A stretch of 64,000 nt of DNA from Brevibacterium spongiae (GTDB lineage Bacteria > Actinomycetota > Actinomycetes > Actinomycetales > Brevibacteriaceae), in the NCBI RefSeq assembly GCF_026168515.1, contig NZ_CP093443.1:744001-808000 (forward strand), written 5' to 3'. Below the pieces are notes generated by a model, which searched no databases, had not been told where the DNA came from, and saw only the letters and a program-made list of their open reading frames with translations. Every line of letters starts with the position of its first letter. Position 1 is the stretch's first letter. Made by a program: the position numbers and the translations under genes. Of this stretch, positions 17,920 through 26,876 are shown piece by piece.

Positions 17920-18342
17920 TCAGTCGTCGGTGACGGTGATGGTCACGTCGATGTTGCCGCGGGTGGCATTGGAGTACGGGCACACCTTGTGCGCCTTGTC
18001 GGCCAACGCCTGGGCCTCGGCCGTGTCGACGTGCGGGAGAGTGACCTCGAGCTCGACGGCGAGCTGGAACCCACCCTCGTTGTTCTTGCCGATGCTCACG
18101 CGTGAGCCCACCGAGGAGTCCTCGATGTTCGCCTTGGTCTGACCGGCCACGAGGCGCAGCGCCGAGTGGAAGCACGCCGCGTAGCCGACCGCGAAGAGCT
18201 GTTCGGGGTTGGTGCCCTCGCCGCTGCCGCCCATCTCCGTGGGAGTGGCGAGATCGACCTCGACCTTTCCGTCCTTCGTCCGTCCACGGCCATCACGGCC
18301 CTCGCCGGTGGCCAGTGCTTCTGCAGTGTAGAGAGCTTGCAT
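17920..18342 (-). CDS. ohr: Organic hydroperoxide resistance protein (Ohr/OsmC family)
   Basis: 140 residues, standard Ohr length. The two redox cysteines are visible: one in AACFHSAL near residue 57, one in KVCPYSNATRGN near residue 121. The conserved FAVGYAACFHSA region is an Ohr hallmark. It reduces organic hydroperoxides in the cytosol. GGAAGGAAGA precedes ATG 18342. No OhrR-type MarR regulator is adjacent, so control is not visible here. Confidence 0.9.
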   Translation of the reverse strand: MQALYTAEALATGEGRDGRGRTKDGKVEVDLATPTEMGGSGEGTNPEQLFAVGYAACFHSALRLVAGQTKANIEDSSVGSRVSIGKNNEGGFQLAVELEVTLPHVDTAEAQALADKAHKVCPYSNATRGNIDVTITVTDD

Positions 18343-18414
18343 GATTCTTCCTTCCGTTCGTGGTGAGTGGCAGGTGAACGACCGCAACGACTGAGTCCCC
18401 GGTTGCGTCTGCGA

Positions 18415-19575
18415 CTACTGCTGGGGATTCTGCGGCGGCTGCTGGCCCTGCTTCCACTGCTGCGCAGCCGACTTCGCGGACTGTGCCGCCGACCGGACGG
18501 CCTGGCCTGCCGACCGGCCCGACTGCGAGTTCGACTGGCCGGACCCGCCGGACCCACCTGAGCTCGGTGGGTTGGTCGGCTGCTGCGGGACTGCCGGCTG
18601 CTCGGAGCGATGGCTCGGGCTCGAGCTGTAGCGGCTCTCCGGTGCCGTGAAGGTCGCTCCGTCCTCGGCGGCGTTGGCGGCGAACAGGGCGTTGCGGATC
18701 TCCTGGCCCATCTCGCCCAGACCACCCGGGTTCGAGGGCATGAACAGCACGTTCGAGCGTCCCTCCTGAGCGACGTTCTGCATGGTGTCGAAGTACTGAG
18801 TCATCATCAGCAGCTGCTCGGCCGTCTTGTCGATGCCCACCTCCTGCAGCTTCGCGTACTGCTCCGCGATACCGGTGGCGATCGCCTTCCGCTGAGCGGC
18901 GACACCTTCACCGTGCAGGCGCATCGCTTCGGACTCCGCCTGAGCCTGGGTCACACGCTTGATCTTGTCCGCCTCGGCCAGCGACTGTGCCGCGACCCGG
19001 TCGCGCTGTGCGGCGTTGATCGAGTTCATCGAGTCGCGCACCTTCGGGTCAGGCGTGATGTCCGTGACGAGGGTGCTCACGATCTTGAACCCGTAGCGCT
19101 TCATCGACTCCGACAGCCGACGCTCCACGTTCTCGGCGATATCGTCCTTCGACTCGAACGCCGTATCCAGTGTCAGCCCCGACAGCGCCGAGCGCACGGT
19201 GTCGAAGACGTAGGAGCGGATCTGCTCCTCAGAGTTCGCCAGACGGTAGTAGGCATCAGCGACGTTGTCCTCTTCGACGACGTACTGGACGGCGACGGGA
19301 ACGGTGACGAAGACATTGTCCTTCGTCTTCGACTCGATATTGACCTCGAGCTGCTGGACTCGCAGCGAGATCGGCCGGCTCGTCGTCTCGACGAACGGCA
19401 CCTTCGTATTCAGTCCCGGCTTCGCAACCTTCTTGAACTTGCCGAATCGCTCGACGATGACATTCTCCTGCGTCTTCACCGTGAAGAACATGCTGGTGCG
19501 CAGCTTGCCGAAGAGCAGAACGGCGATGACGAGGATGACGATGATTATGGCGACTGTGGCCACTAATCCAGTCAT
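18415..19575 (-). CDS. SPFH/band 7 membrane protein (stomatin/QmcA-like)
   Basis: 386 residues. One N-terminal membrane segment (residues about 3-23) is followed by a band 7 domain with VERFGKFKKVAKPGLN near residue 42 and the AQSLAEADKIKRVTQAQAE coiled-coil region. The last about 75 residues are a Ser/Gly/Gln/Pro-rich low-complexity tail (GGSGGSGQSNSQSGRSAG). Such proteins form large membrane-associated rings that organise proteases or lipid microdomains. No NfeD partner is next to it. GGAG precedes the ATG. Confidence 0.85.
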   Translation of the reverse strand: MTGLVATVAIIIVILVIAVLLFGKLRTSMFFTVKTQENVIVERFGKFKKVAKPGLNTKVPFVETTSRPISLRVQQLEVNIESKTKDNVFVTVPVAVQYVVEEDNVADAYYRLANSEEQIRSYVFDTVRSALSGLTLDTAFESKDDIAENVERRLSESMKRYGFKIVSTLVTDITPDPKVRDSMNSINAAQRDRVAAQSLAEADKIKRVTQAQAESEAMRLHGEGVAAQRKAIATGIAEQYAKLQEVGIDKTAEQLLMMTQYFDTMQNVAQEGRSNVLFMPSNPGGLGEMGQEIRNALFAANAAEDGATFTAPESRYSSSPSHRSEQPAVPQQPTNPPSSGGSGGSGQSNSQSGRSAGQAVRSAAQSAKSAAQQWKQGQQPPQNPQQ

Positions 19576-19655
19576 GAGTGCTCCAATGCGTCGTAGAGTT
19601 CGGCCGCAGGACGACCGCTGGTGCCTACCACCTTAGTAGTCGAACCGGCTTCCGT

Positions 19656-19730
19656 ATATGACAAGGCAGCTGGAATGCGACAAGGCTGCCGGGCTGCGAC
19701 CGGGATACGGAATATGACAAGGCAGTTGGA
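19656..19730 (+). repeat. Near-identical direct repeats upstream of the GntR gene
   Basis: ATATGACAAGGCAGCTGGA (19656-19674) and ATATGACAAGGCAGTTGGA (19712-19730) differ at one base, with a degenerate third copy GCGACAAGGCTGCCGG at 19677. They lie between the SPFH gene and the GntR gene and could be operators for either. The function is unknown. Confidence 0.6.
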
Positions 19731-19764
19731 GCGTGTCCGGAACCTGCAACAGATCACCCACACA

Positions 19765-19784
19765 TCTGATGTCAGACGTATACT
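19765..19784 (+). promoter_or_regulatory. Promoter/operator of the GntR-nagB operon
   Basis: A -10 hexamer TATACT at 19779-19784 follows the dyad TCTGA-TG-TCAGA (19765-19776). The block ATGTCAGACGT is itself near-palindromic, the form recognised by FCD-type GntR repressors. It shares GATGTC and GACGTAT with the palindrome upstream of the transporter gene at 25931, suggesting autoregulation by the same protein. Confidence 0.55.
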
Positions 19785-19820
19785 GGAGACTCAGCACGGA
19801 ATCGATGGCGGAAGGTGCTC

Positions 19821-20519
19821 ATGACGGAGGCGACAGCGGCCGGTCGGAAGGTGACGACCTCCGACCGAATCAAGGATCTCATCCTCTCAGACGGACTGCG
19901 CCCCGGCGACCTCCTGCCCACCGAAGGCGAACTGTGCAACCGCCTCGGAGTCTCCAGATCGAACGTGCGCGAGGCCATCCGCAAGCTCTCCACCCTCGAC
20001 ATCGTCGACGTCCGGCACGGACACGGCACCTATGTCGGCGAGATGAGCCTCGACGCCCTCGTCGAAGCCCTCGTCTTCCGCGGAGTGCTCAGCCCCGGCG
20101 ACGACCTCGATCCGCTGCGCGACGTTGTCGACGTCCGCAAGGCCCTCGACCACGGAATGGCCGATCAGATCGTCAGCGCCCTGCAGGGCACCTCGAACCC
20201 CGACTTGCACGCCCTCGTCGACGAGATGACCGCCCTGGCAGCCGACGGCAAGACCTTCCCGCAGCAGGACCGCGCCTTCCACACCGGGCTGCTCGCCCAG
20301 CTCGGCAACTCACTCGTCGGCCAACTCGTCGCAGCCTTCTGGGACGTCCACACCGCAGTGCTGCCGAAACTCAACGTCGCCGTGGCCGCCGACCTGGAGC
20401 AGACGGCGAAATCGCACGGACTCATGCTCGACGCCGCGGAATCCGGCGATGCCGAAGCGTTCCGTGACGCAATCACCGCCCACTACGAGCCGATCATGCG
20501 CGCCCTCGAGGAGAACTGA
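19821..20519 (+). CDS. nanR: GntR-family (FCD) regulator, likely NanR
   Basis: 232 residues. An N-terminal winged helix (ELCNRLGVSRSNVREAIRKL, then GHGTYVG) is followed by a C-terminal FCD ligand domain from about residue 85. It should bind a sialic acid or amino sugar intermediate and control this locus; the assignment rests on context (nagB, nanE, nanK, nanA and a transporter) and the shared operator sequences. ATG 19821 has GGAAGG upstream; GTG 19815 is an in-frame alternative. Its stop overlaps the nagB start by one base. Confidence 0.75.
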   Translation: MTEATAAGRKVTTSDRIKDLILSDGLRPGDLLPTEGELCNRLGVSRSNVREAIRKLSTLDIVDVRHGHGTYVGEMSLDALVEALVFRGVLSPGDDLDPLRDVVDVRKALDHGMADQIVSALQGTSNPDLHALVDEMTALAADGKTFPQQDRAFHTGLLAQLGNSLVGQLVAAFWDVHTAVLPKLNVAVAADLEQTAKSHGLMLDAAESGDAEAFRDAITAHYEPIMRALEEN

Positions 20520-21301
20520 TGGAAGTTGTCATCGCCGATGAATACACCCTGGCGGAGCTCGCCGCCGATGCGATCGAGCGGCTGCTGCGCACGCAGACGT
20601 CACCGGTCCTCGGGCTGGCGACCGGTTCGAGTCCGCTGCGCATCTACGACGAGCTGACCACCCGCCACAAGAACGAAGGACTGTCCTTCGCTCATGCGCA
20701 GGCGTTCATGCTCGACGAATACGTCGGCATCGCCGCCGACCACCCGGAACGCTATCGCAACGTCATCGAGGCGCAGATCGCTTCGCGCGTCGATTTCGCC
20801 GAGGGGGCCGTCCACGGACCCGATGGATCCGCGGATGATCTGGCGGCCGCCTCGGCGGACTATGAGGCGCAGATCGCCGCGGCGGGCGGAATCGATCTGC
20901 AGATCCTGGGCATCGGCACCGACGGCCACGTCGCGTTCAACGAACCCGGCTCATCCCTGGCGTCCCGGACGCGGGTGAAGTCGCTGACGCATCAGACGCG
21001 GGTCGATAACGCCCGGTTCTTCGACGGTGACGTCGAGCAGGTGCCGAAGCTGTGCCTGACGCAGGGGATGGGCACGATCATGGAGGCCGGGCACCTTGTG
21101 CTCGTGGCGACCGGCGGCAACAAGGCCGAGGCCGTGCATCAGATGGTCGAGGGGTCGATCTCGGCGATGTGGCCGGCGTCGGTGCTGCAGATGCATCAGC
21201 ACGTCACGGTGCTGCTCGACGATGCGGCGGCCTCGAGGCTCCAGCTTGCCGACTACTACCGCCACGCGTACGAGAACAAACCGGACTGGCAGGACCTCTG
21301 A
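20519..21301 (+). CDS. nagB: Glucosamine-6-phosphate deaminase
   Basis: 260 residues. The LDEYVGI loop and the GIGTDGHVAFNEPGS signature are intact. It converts glucosamine 6-phosphate to fructose 6-phosphate and ammonia, the last step joining sialic acid/GlcNAc breakdown to glycolysis. It is coupled to the GntR gene (TGATG) and converges on nanE. A GlcNAc-6-phosphate deacetylase, needed between NanE and NagB, is not in this window. Confidence 0.93.
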   Translation: MEVVIADEYTLAELAADAIERLLRTQTSPVLGLATGSSPLRIYDELTTRHKNEGLSFAHAQAFMLDEYVGIAADHPERYRNVIEAQIASRVDFAEGAVHGPDGSADDLAAASADYEAQIAAAGGIDLQILGIGTDGHVAFNEPGSSLASRTRVKSLTHQTRVDNARFFDGDVEQVPKLCLTQGMGTIMEAGHLVLVATGGNKAEAVHQMVEGSISAMWPASVLQMHQHVTVLLDDAAASRLQLADYYRHAYENKPDWQDL

Positions 21302-21383
21302 GCGGTGCGACTGCCGCAAATGACGCGCGCCCTCTGATGGGTCGCCGATCGAGCGGTCGCCGGTGTCGTCGAGGGCGGTTCGT

Positions 21384-22070
21384 TCAGCCCTCGACCGCCT
21401 CGGCGAACCATGAGGTGATCGTGGTCGGGTGAGTGATCGCGGTGCCCACGACGACGGCCTCGGCACCGGCGTCACGCGCGGCCGCGGCCTGGGCGGGGGA
21501 ATGGATGCGGCCTTCGGCGACGAGCATCGCGGGAAGCGCTGCGTCACGGATTTCGCTGATGAGGTCGAGGTCGGGGCCGTCGGTCTTCGGGCGTTCGTCG
21601 GTGTAGCCGGCCAAGGTCGTGCCGATGATGTCGGCACCGGCCTCGACCGCCGCCCGAGCATCATCGAGGCTGCCGCAATCGGCCATGACCAGGGCGTTCG
21701 TCTGCTCGTGGAGACGTCCGATCGTCTCGGCCAGGCTCAGCCCGTCAGGTCGTTCGCGCCGGGTACCGTCGAGCGCGACGATGTGGGATCCGGCCAGCGC
21801 CACAGCATAGGCGTGCTGGAAGGTCGGGGTGATGACGACGCCGTCCTTCCCGTCCTTCCACAGTCCGATGACAGGCACCTCGACCGCTGAGCGGGAGGCC
21901 TGGATATCGCCGAGTCCCTGCACGCGCACAGCCGCCGCGCCGCCTGCCACCGCCGAGGCGGCGATCTGGCCCATCGTGTTCGGATCCCGCATCGGCTCGC
22001 CAGGGTAGGCCTGCACGGAGACGATGAGCCGCCCGCGCAGAGCCTCAAGGATTTCGGTCTTCGACAGCAT
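21384..22070 (-). CDS. nanE: N-acetylmannosamine-6-phosphate 2-epimerase
   Basis: 228 residues of TIM-barrel type. The VSVQAYPGEPMRDP start of the barrel, MADCGSLDDA and the phosphate-binding VVGTAITHP end are recognisable. It converts ManNAc-6-P to GlcNAc-6-P. The start at 22070 overlaps the nanK stop by one base, so it is the last gene of a four-gene overlapping operon. Confidence 0.9.
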   Translation of the reverse strand: MLSKTEILEALRGRLIVSVQAYPGEPMRDPNTMGQIAASAVAGGAAAVRVQGLGDIQASRSAVEVPVIGLWKDGKDGVVITPTFQHAYAVALAGSHIVALDGTRRERPDGLSLAETIGRLHEQTNALVMADCGSLDDARAAVEAGADIIGTTLAGYTDERPKTDGPDLDLISEIRDAALPAMLVAEGRIHSPAQAAAARDAGAEAVVVGTAITHPTTITSWFAEAVEG

Positions 22071-23290
22071 CAGTGAGTCTCTTTCGTGGTGGAATCGGGT
22101 GGGGCATCCTCGGATCCGGAGGTGGCGTGCGCGGCGGTGGCGGCGTGCGGTGAGACGGTGTCGGCCCATAGTCCTGCCGCGCCGATGAGGGCGGCGTCCT
22201 GTCCCAATTCTGCCTTCCGCAGCTCGGCCCCTGCGGTGGCGCGGATGAGTTCGGCGGCGAAGGCCTCGCGCAGGGGCACCCACCAGATGCTGCCCATCTC
22301 GGCGAGGCCGCCGCCGATGACGACGACCTCGGGGGAGAGGACGTTGACGATCCCGCCGAGCGCCGATCCCAAGGCTCGCGCGCCCGTATCGAAGGCGCGG
22401 ACGGCGAGAGCATCCCCCGCCGAGGCGGTCGCCGCCAATTCGCGGGTGTTCGCCGGGGATGACGCTGAGAATCGGGTGCTCGTTGCCGTCGGGTCGGGCG
22501 CGGGCGATGCGGTCGCAGGCTGTGCGCTCGGCTCTGGGGCTGCGGGTCCGTTAGTCCGCAGCAGGCGGTGGTAGGTGGCCAGGATGGCGGGTCCCGAGGC
22601 GATCGCTTCGACGTGTCCGGTGCCGCCGCACGGGCAGGGCAGTCCGGCTGCGGCTGCCGATGGCAGATGGCCGATATGTCCGGCGGCCGAGTTCCTGCCA
22701 GTGAGCAGGCGACCATCCGTGATGAACCCGCCGCCGATTCCGGTCCCGGCAGCAGCGAGCAGGGAACTGCTCGAACCGTGGGAGGCTCCGGCGACGACCT
22801 CGCCGAGCGCATGGGCATGGACATCGTTGACAGCTCGCACCGGCAGTCCGGTGCGGGCGGAGAGCTCGACGGTCAGCTCGGTGCCGGCCCAACCGGCCAG
22901 CGAATCCGTCGCCGAGATCACGACCCCGGTCGCGGGGTCGATGACCCCGGCCGAACCGACGCCGATGCGCCACACGGGATCGGCGGAAGAGCCCGACGAA
23001 CCGGCAGGGGGACCCGCCCAGTCAGCACCGGAATCGGCACCGGATCCGGAACCGAAGCCGTCACCGGAACCGAAACTGGAACCGTCACCGTCAACGGATC
23101 CGTCACGGGAAGCCTGCGTTTCCGCGATCACGGCGGCGGCCACCTCGGCGATGGTGTCGAGGACCGCCTGCGCACCCGACGTCGCAGGCGTCGGCACGCT
23201 GCGCACGTGCGCAAGGTGCCCGTCGATGACGGAACCGGCACGGATCTTCGTGCCTCCGATATCGACGGCAACAGTGGCGGGCAGGGTCAC
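22070..23290 (-). CDS. nanK: ROK-family sugar kinase, probable N-acetylmannosamine kinase
   Basis: 406 residues, about 100 more than a usual ROK kinase. The ATP motif VAVDIGGTKIRAG is at residue 8 and GTGIGGGFI near 180. The extra length is two low-complexity inserts: a Gly/Ser/Asp-rich one at about residues 63-105 and a Pro/Ala/Thr/Ser-rich one at about 255-290. The zinc motif reads CPCGGTGHVE: the third cysteine of the usual CxCGxxGC is His. GTG 23290 overlaps the nanA stop (GTGA). Context points to ManNAc phosphorylation. Confidence 0.85.
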   Translation of the reverse strand: MTLPATVAVDIGGTKIRAGSVIDGHLAHVRSVPTPATSGAQAVLDTIAEVAAAVIAETQASRDGSVDGDGSSFGSGDGFGSGSGADSGADWAGPPAGSSGSSADPVWRIGVGSAGVIDPATGVVISATDSLAGWAGTELTVELSARTGLPVRAVNDVHAHALGEVVAGASHGSSSSLLAAAGTGIGGGFITDGRLLTGRNSAAGHIGHLPSAAAAGLPCPCGGTGHVEAIASGPAILATYHRLLRTNGPAAPEPSAQPATASPAPDPTATSTRFSASSPANTRELAATASAGDALAVRAFDTGARALGSALGGIVNVLSPEVVVIGGGLAEMGSIWWVPLREAFAAELIRATAGAELRKAELGQDAALIGAAGLWADTVSPHAATAAHATSGSEDAPPDSTTKETH

Positions 23291-24204
23291 AGCAGTCCTG
23301 CGGCGGTGATGATCTCGCGGACGCGTTCGGTCTCTGCGGCGTCGAGGGCCTCCATCGGCTCGGCCATCCGGTTCGAATCGATGATGCCCATGAGCTGCAG
23401 TGCGGTCTTGAACCCGCCGAGGCCCGCGGCACCGGCGGAGACGCGGCCCGGCGTCGCGGCACCGGTGATGTCGAACAGGCGAGCCACACGGTCCTGCTCG
23501 GTGACCGCGGCCGTCCAGTCGCCGGCCTTCGCCGCGTCATAGGTGCGCACGTACCCGGCGGGGTCGACGTTGCCGAGGCCGGGGACGATGCCTGCCGCGC
23601 CGCCGAGCATCGCGCCGTCGGTGACGACCTCGTGGCCGGTGAACACGGCGAAGTCCGGCAGGTGCTTCGTCGCCAGCAGCAGGCGGCGGAAGCCGACGTC
23701 GTCACCGGAGGAGTCCTTGACGCCGGCGATGACGCCCTCTTCGGCGAGGCGGACGAGCAGGTCGAGCGGCATCTTCATGTGCGTGCGCACGGGCACGTCG
23801 TAGGCGAAGACGGGCACGCTGACATGGGCGGCGACGGCACGCAGGTGGCGCTCCACCTCGGCGGCGTCGGACAGGGCGTAGAACGGCGTGGTGACCACGG
23901 CCGCGTCCCCGCCGATCGCCAGCAGGCGGTCGGCTTCGTCGATGACGCGCGTCGTCGTCTGCTCGCTGATGCCCACGAGCACGGGCACCCGGCCGGCCGC
24001 GGCCTCGAGCGCGGTGGCCAGCACGAGGTCACGCTCATCATTGGTGAGGTAGGGGACCTCGCCGGAGGACCCGAGCACGAAGACTCCGTGCACTCCGCCT
24101 GCGACGAGGTGGTCGACGAGGGCGGCGATGCCCGCCCGGTCGATCTCTCCGTCGGAGGTGCGCGGGGTGAGCAGCGGGGGGATGATTCCGTGGAAGTCAG
24201 TCAT
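23287..24204 (-). CDS. nanA: Dihydrodipicolinate synthase-family lyase, probable N-acetylneuraminate lyase
   Basis: 305 residues. The Schiff-base lysine lies in VIAGVKDSSGD, the conserved tyrosine in FAYDVP and the substrate loop in LGSSGEVPYLTNDER, which resembles the GSTGE loop of NanA more than the GTTGE of DapA. It should cleave N-acetylneuraminate to ManNAc and pyruvate. AAGGA precedes the ATG; the start overlaps the transporter stop by 8 bp. Sequence alone does not exclude another 2-keto acid aldolase, but nanE/nanK/nagB neighbours favour NanA. Confidence 0.82.
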   Translation of the reverse strand: MTDFHGIIPPLLTPRTSDGEIDRAGIAALVDHLVAGGVHGVFVLGSSGEVPYLTNDERDLVLATALEAAAGRVPVLVGISEQTTTRVIDEADRLLAIGGDAAVVTTPFYALSDAAEVERHLRAVAAHVSVPVFAYDVPVRTHMKMPLDLLVRLAEEGVIAGVKDSSGDDVGFRRLLLATKHLPDFAVFTGHEVVTDGAMLGGAAGIVPGLGNVDPAGYVRTYDAAKAGDWTAAVTEQDRVARLFDITGAATPGRVSAGAAGLGGFKTALQLMGIIDSNRMAEPMEALDAAETERVREIITAAGLL

Positions 24205-25870
24205 GATCGTGTCCTTGCCTATCGTGCGTGTTGACTGTCGCCGAGGTGGTCGTCGGGCGGGTCGGATCCGATCCGATCGATGACGTGGACTCGGCGGTGG
24301 CCGCGGAGGCGGAGACCGCCTCGGCGGGGTTGGTGGGCTGAGTCGGAACTCGGCGGGTGTAGCTGGCGCGCTTGCCGTAGATCGTCAGCGGCAGCACATC
24401 GTGGTCGCTGCGGCCGCCGATGGCGCCGGTGAGCAGCGAGACGAGATAGCCGAAGATCATGGCGCCGACGAATGCGACGGTGGAGACGGCGAACGGTGTG
24501 AGGCCGGCCTGCTCCTGGACGATCCAGGCCAGGCCCGCACCGAGGAGGAGCCCGGCGAGCACGCCCGAGGTGTTCGCCCGCTTCGTGAAGATGCCGAGCG
24601 CGAAGACACCGGCCAGCGGAACACCGAAGAGTCCGGTGATCGAGAGGAACAGGTCCCAGGTCTGAGCCTGATCGGTGGCCGAGAGATAGAGCGCGACCCC
24701 GACGGAGAGTGCACCGACGATGACGATGACGGCGCGGGAGAAGGCGACTCCGGTGCGCGGCTTGCCGTCCTTGGGCGGGAAGAAGCGGTCGCGGATGTCG
24801 ACGGTCACGCAGGCCGAGATCGAGTTGAGGCTCGAGGAGATCGTCGACTGTGCGGCGGCGAAGATCGCGGCGATGAGCAGCCCCGAGACGCCTGCCGGCA
24901 GTGCTGTGACCGCGAAGTAGGGCACCAGCGCCGAGGTGTTGAACCCTTCCGGCAGGGCCTCCGAGTGCTGGTAGAAGCTGTAGAGGACGGTGCCGATTCC
25001 GTAGAACAGAGGGATCGTCAGCAGGGCGAGGAAGCCGTTGACGATGAGCGAACGTGCCGTCGACTTCGGCGAGTCCGTGGTCTGGTAGCGCTGGACGACG
25101 TCCTGGCTGGCCGTGTACTGGTGCAGGTTGTTGAACACCGAGCCGAGGAAGACGATCGGGATCGCCGCGGCGGCCCCGCCGAACTTCCAGTTGTCCGCGG
25201 AGATGAACTTGTCATCGGCCGCGGCATCGGAGACCACTGTCGCCAGCCCGCCGTCGAGGGCCATGATGCCGAAGACGAGGATGACGGCCGCGCCGACGAG
25301 CAGGATGATGCCCTGGACGACGTCGGACCAGATGACGCCCTCGATGCCGCCGAGGAAGGTGTAGACGACCGAGAGCACGCCGACGGCGCCGGCGACGAGC
25401 GCCGGGTTGATGTCGGTGACCGAGCTGATGGCCAGGGTCGGCAGGTAGATGACGATGGCGACGCGGCCGATGTGGAAGAGGACGAAGAGCACGGAGCCGA
25501 GCACGCGGATGCTCGGGCCGAAGCGCTCCTCGAGGTACTCATAGGCCGTGGTGACGTCGAGCTTGCGGAAGAAGGGGATGTAGAAGAGCACGAGCAGCGG
25601 GACGATCGCGAAGATTGCGATGTTTCCGGCGGCATACGACCAGTCGGTGAGGAAGGCCTGCTCGGGTGTGGACATGTAGGTGATGGCCGACAGCGTCGTC
25701 GCGTAGATGGAGAAGCCGGCCGCCCAGGCCGGGATGCGGCCGCTGGCCTTGAAGAACTCCTCTGTTCCTCCGCTGGCGCGTTTGGTGAACCAGACCCCGA
25801 TGCCGAGAGTGGCCAAGAGGTAGATGATGATCACGGCCCAGTTGAGGCCGCCGAGTCCCGGAGCGTCCAT
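24197..25870 (-). CDS. Sodium:solute symporter (SSS), probable sialic acid transporter
   Basis: 557 residues with about 13 hydrophobic segments and the SSS hallmarks ITYMSTPEQAF, GGIEGVIWSDVVQG and AAIFAAAQSTISSSLNSIS. The C-terminal about 55 residues are a Ser/Thr/Ala-rich cytoplasmic tail. First gene of the operon, with GAGGAGGGAG before the ATG and a long palindromic operator about 60 bp upstream. Substrate is inferred from nanA-nanK-nanE downstream; SSS members transport sialic acid in other bacteria. Confidence 0.82.
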   Translation of the reverse strand: MDAPGLGGLNWAVIIIYLLATLGIGVWFTKRASGGTEEFFKASGRIPAWAAGFSIYATTLSAITYMSTPEQAFLTDWSYAAGNIAIFAIVPLLVLFYIPFFRKLDVTTAYEYLEERFGPSIRVLGSVLFVLFHIGRVAIVIYLPTLAISSVTDINPALVAGAVGVLSVVYTFLGGIEGVIWSDVVQGIILLVGAAVILVFGIMALDGGLATVVSDAAADDKFISADNWKFGGAAAAIPIVFLGSVFNNLHQYTASQDVVQRYQTTDSPKSTARSLIVNGFLALLTIPLFYGIGTVLYSFYQHSEALPEGFNTSALVPYFAVTALPAGVSGLLIAAIFAAAQSTISSSLNSISACVTVDIRDRFFPPKDGKPRTGVAFSRAVIVIVGALSVGVALYLSATDQAQTWDLFLSITGLFGVPLAGVFALGIFTKRANTSGVLAGLLLGAGLAWIVQEQAGLTPFAVSTVAFVGAMIFGYLVSLLTGAIGGRSDHDVLPLTIYGKRASYTRRVPTQPTNPAEAVSASAATAESTSSIGSDPTRPTTTSATVNTHDRQGHDHD

Positions 25871-25930
25871 GCTCCCTCCTCACAGTGAGTTTCGTAGGGG
25901 GACCGGTGAGAGCGTCGAGTCCCAACTGAC

Positions 25931-25955
25931 ACGTAGGACGTATGATGTCCTATGT
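25931..25955. promoter_or_regulatory. Palindromic operator upstream of the sialic acid transport operon
   Basis: ACGTAGGACGT (25931-25941) and ATGTCCTATGT (25945-25955) form an inverted repeat with 9 of 11 positions matching around ATG. It shares GATGTC and GACGTAT blocks with the site before the GntR gene. A GntR-type repressor site is inferred. The rest of 25956-26049 shows nothing further. Confidence 0.6.
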
Positions 25956-26049
25956 TGTGAATCTACGGGAATGTGCGACACGGCACAACCCGGTGCAGGG
26001 TGTGGGTGACGTCTGCGCAGGTCAGGGGTGTGTGGCTGCCGTGCGTAGG

Positions 26050-26730
26050 TCAGTCGTGCGGGCGGGTGGAATTGACCTCGACGCTGATCTCGGGTGTGCC
26101 AGTGGGGCGTTCATCCTCGGGGAACGAGTCGACGATCTGATCGACGAGCGGCTGCATGAATAGCTTTCCCAGCTGTCGGACCATGACGGTGACGACCTGC
26201 TCGACGCGATCTCGGCTCGTCGAGGCGAGGCCGTTGGCGCGCATCGCATCGACGCTCTTCTGCGAGGCCCTGCTCAGGCGCGTGATGAGGGTGCGATCCT
26301 CGGGCGGTTCGAGGAGTTCGCGGCGCAGGTAGGCGACGACCGGAGGGTGGTCGCTGAGCATCTGCGCGACGGCGGCATCACGTGCAGGTGCGTCGGCGAC
26401 CGAACCCGTCGTCCGCTCATCGGCAGAATCGATGGCCGCTTCGAAGAGTCCGACGATCCAGGTCTCCAGTGCCTTCCGCAGTCCGGCCTTCGACCCGAAG
26501 TGGTGGGAGATCAGCCCGATGGCCACCCCCGCCTCGGCTGCGATGGCGCGCAGGGGGGTGCCCGCGAAGCCGTGGGCGGCGAACTGCTGGAGTGCGGCGT
26601 TGCGGATTCGCGCACGGCTCGTGAGGTCCTGCTCGCCGAAGTCGGCGAGATCCCCGGTCGTATCTGTGCTGGTGTCGGCCGTGCCGTTGTCGATCGGGTC
26701 TGTGCCGGTTGCTTCTGCCACGGTCCTCAT
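26050..26730 (-). CDS. TetR-family transcriptional regulator
   Basis: 226 residues. The HTH lies at about residues 40-85 (ARIRNAALQQFAAHGFAGTP, then RAIAAEAGVAIGLISHHFGS). An unusual acidic Thr/Asp-rich N-terminal extension of about 35 residues precedes it. It is divergent from a CoA transferase/acyl-CoA dehydrogenase pair and an 18-bp inverted repeat lies between them, so it probably represses that pair and senses an acyl-CoA or related acid. Confidence 0.82.
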   Translation of the reverse strand: MRTVAEATGTDPIDNGTADTSTDTTGDLADFGEQDLTSRARIRNAALQQFAAHGFAGTPLRAIAAEAGVAIGLISHHFGSKAGLRKALETWIVGLFEAAIDSADERTTGSVADAPARDAAVAQMLSDHPPVVAYLRRELLEPPEDRTLITRLSRASQKSVDAMRANGLASTSRDRVEQVVTVMVRQLGKLFMQPLVDQIVDSFPEDERPTGTPEISVEVNSTRPHD

Positions 26731-26776
26731 CTCATTCGCTGCGGTGTTGCGACATCGGTTCTTCCGTGCCCGCTAT

Positions 26777-26794
26777 TGAACACTCTTTCAATCT
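26777..26794. promoter_or_regulatory. TetR operator
   Basis: ATTGAA-CACTCT-TTCAAT is a perfect 6-bp inverted repeat with 6-bp centre between the divergent TetR and CoA transferase genes. Confidence 0.6.
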
Positions 26795-26876
26795 ACTGTA
26801 CGTTCATTCAAAAGCGCAGCTTTCAGAGAGACGCGCTTTCAGGGAAATACAGCTTGCAGAGAGGCGAGGAGACGGA

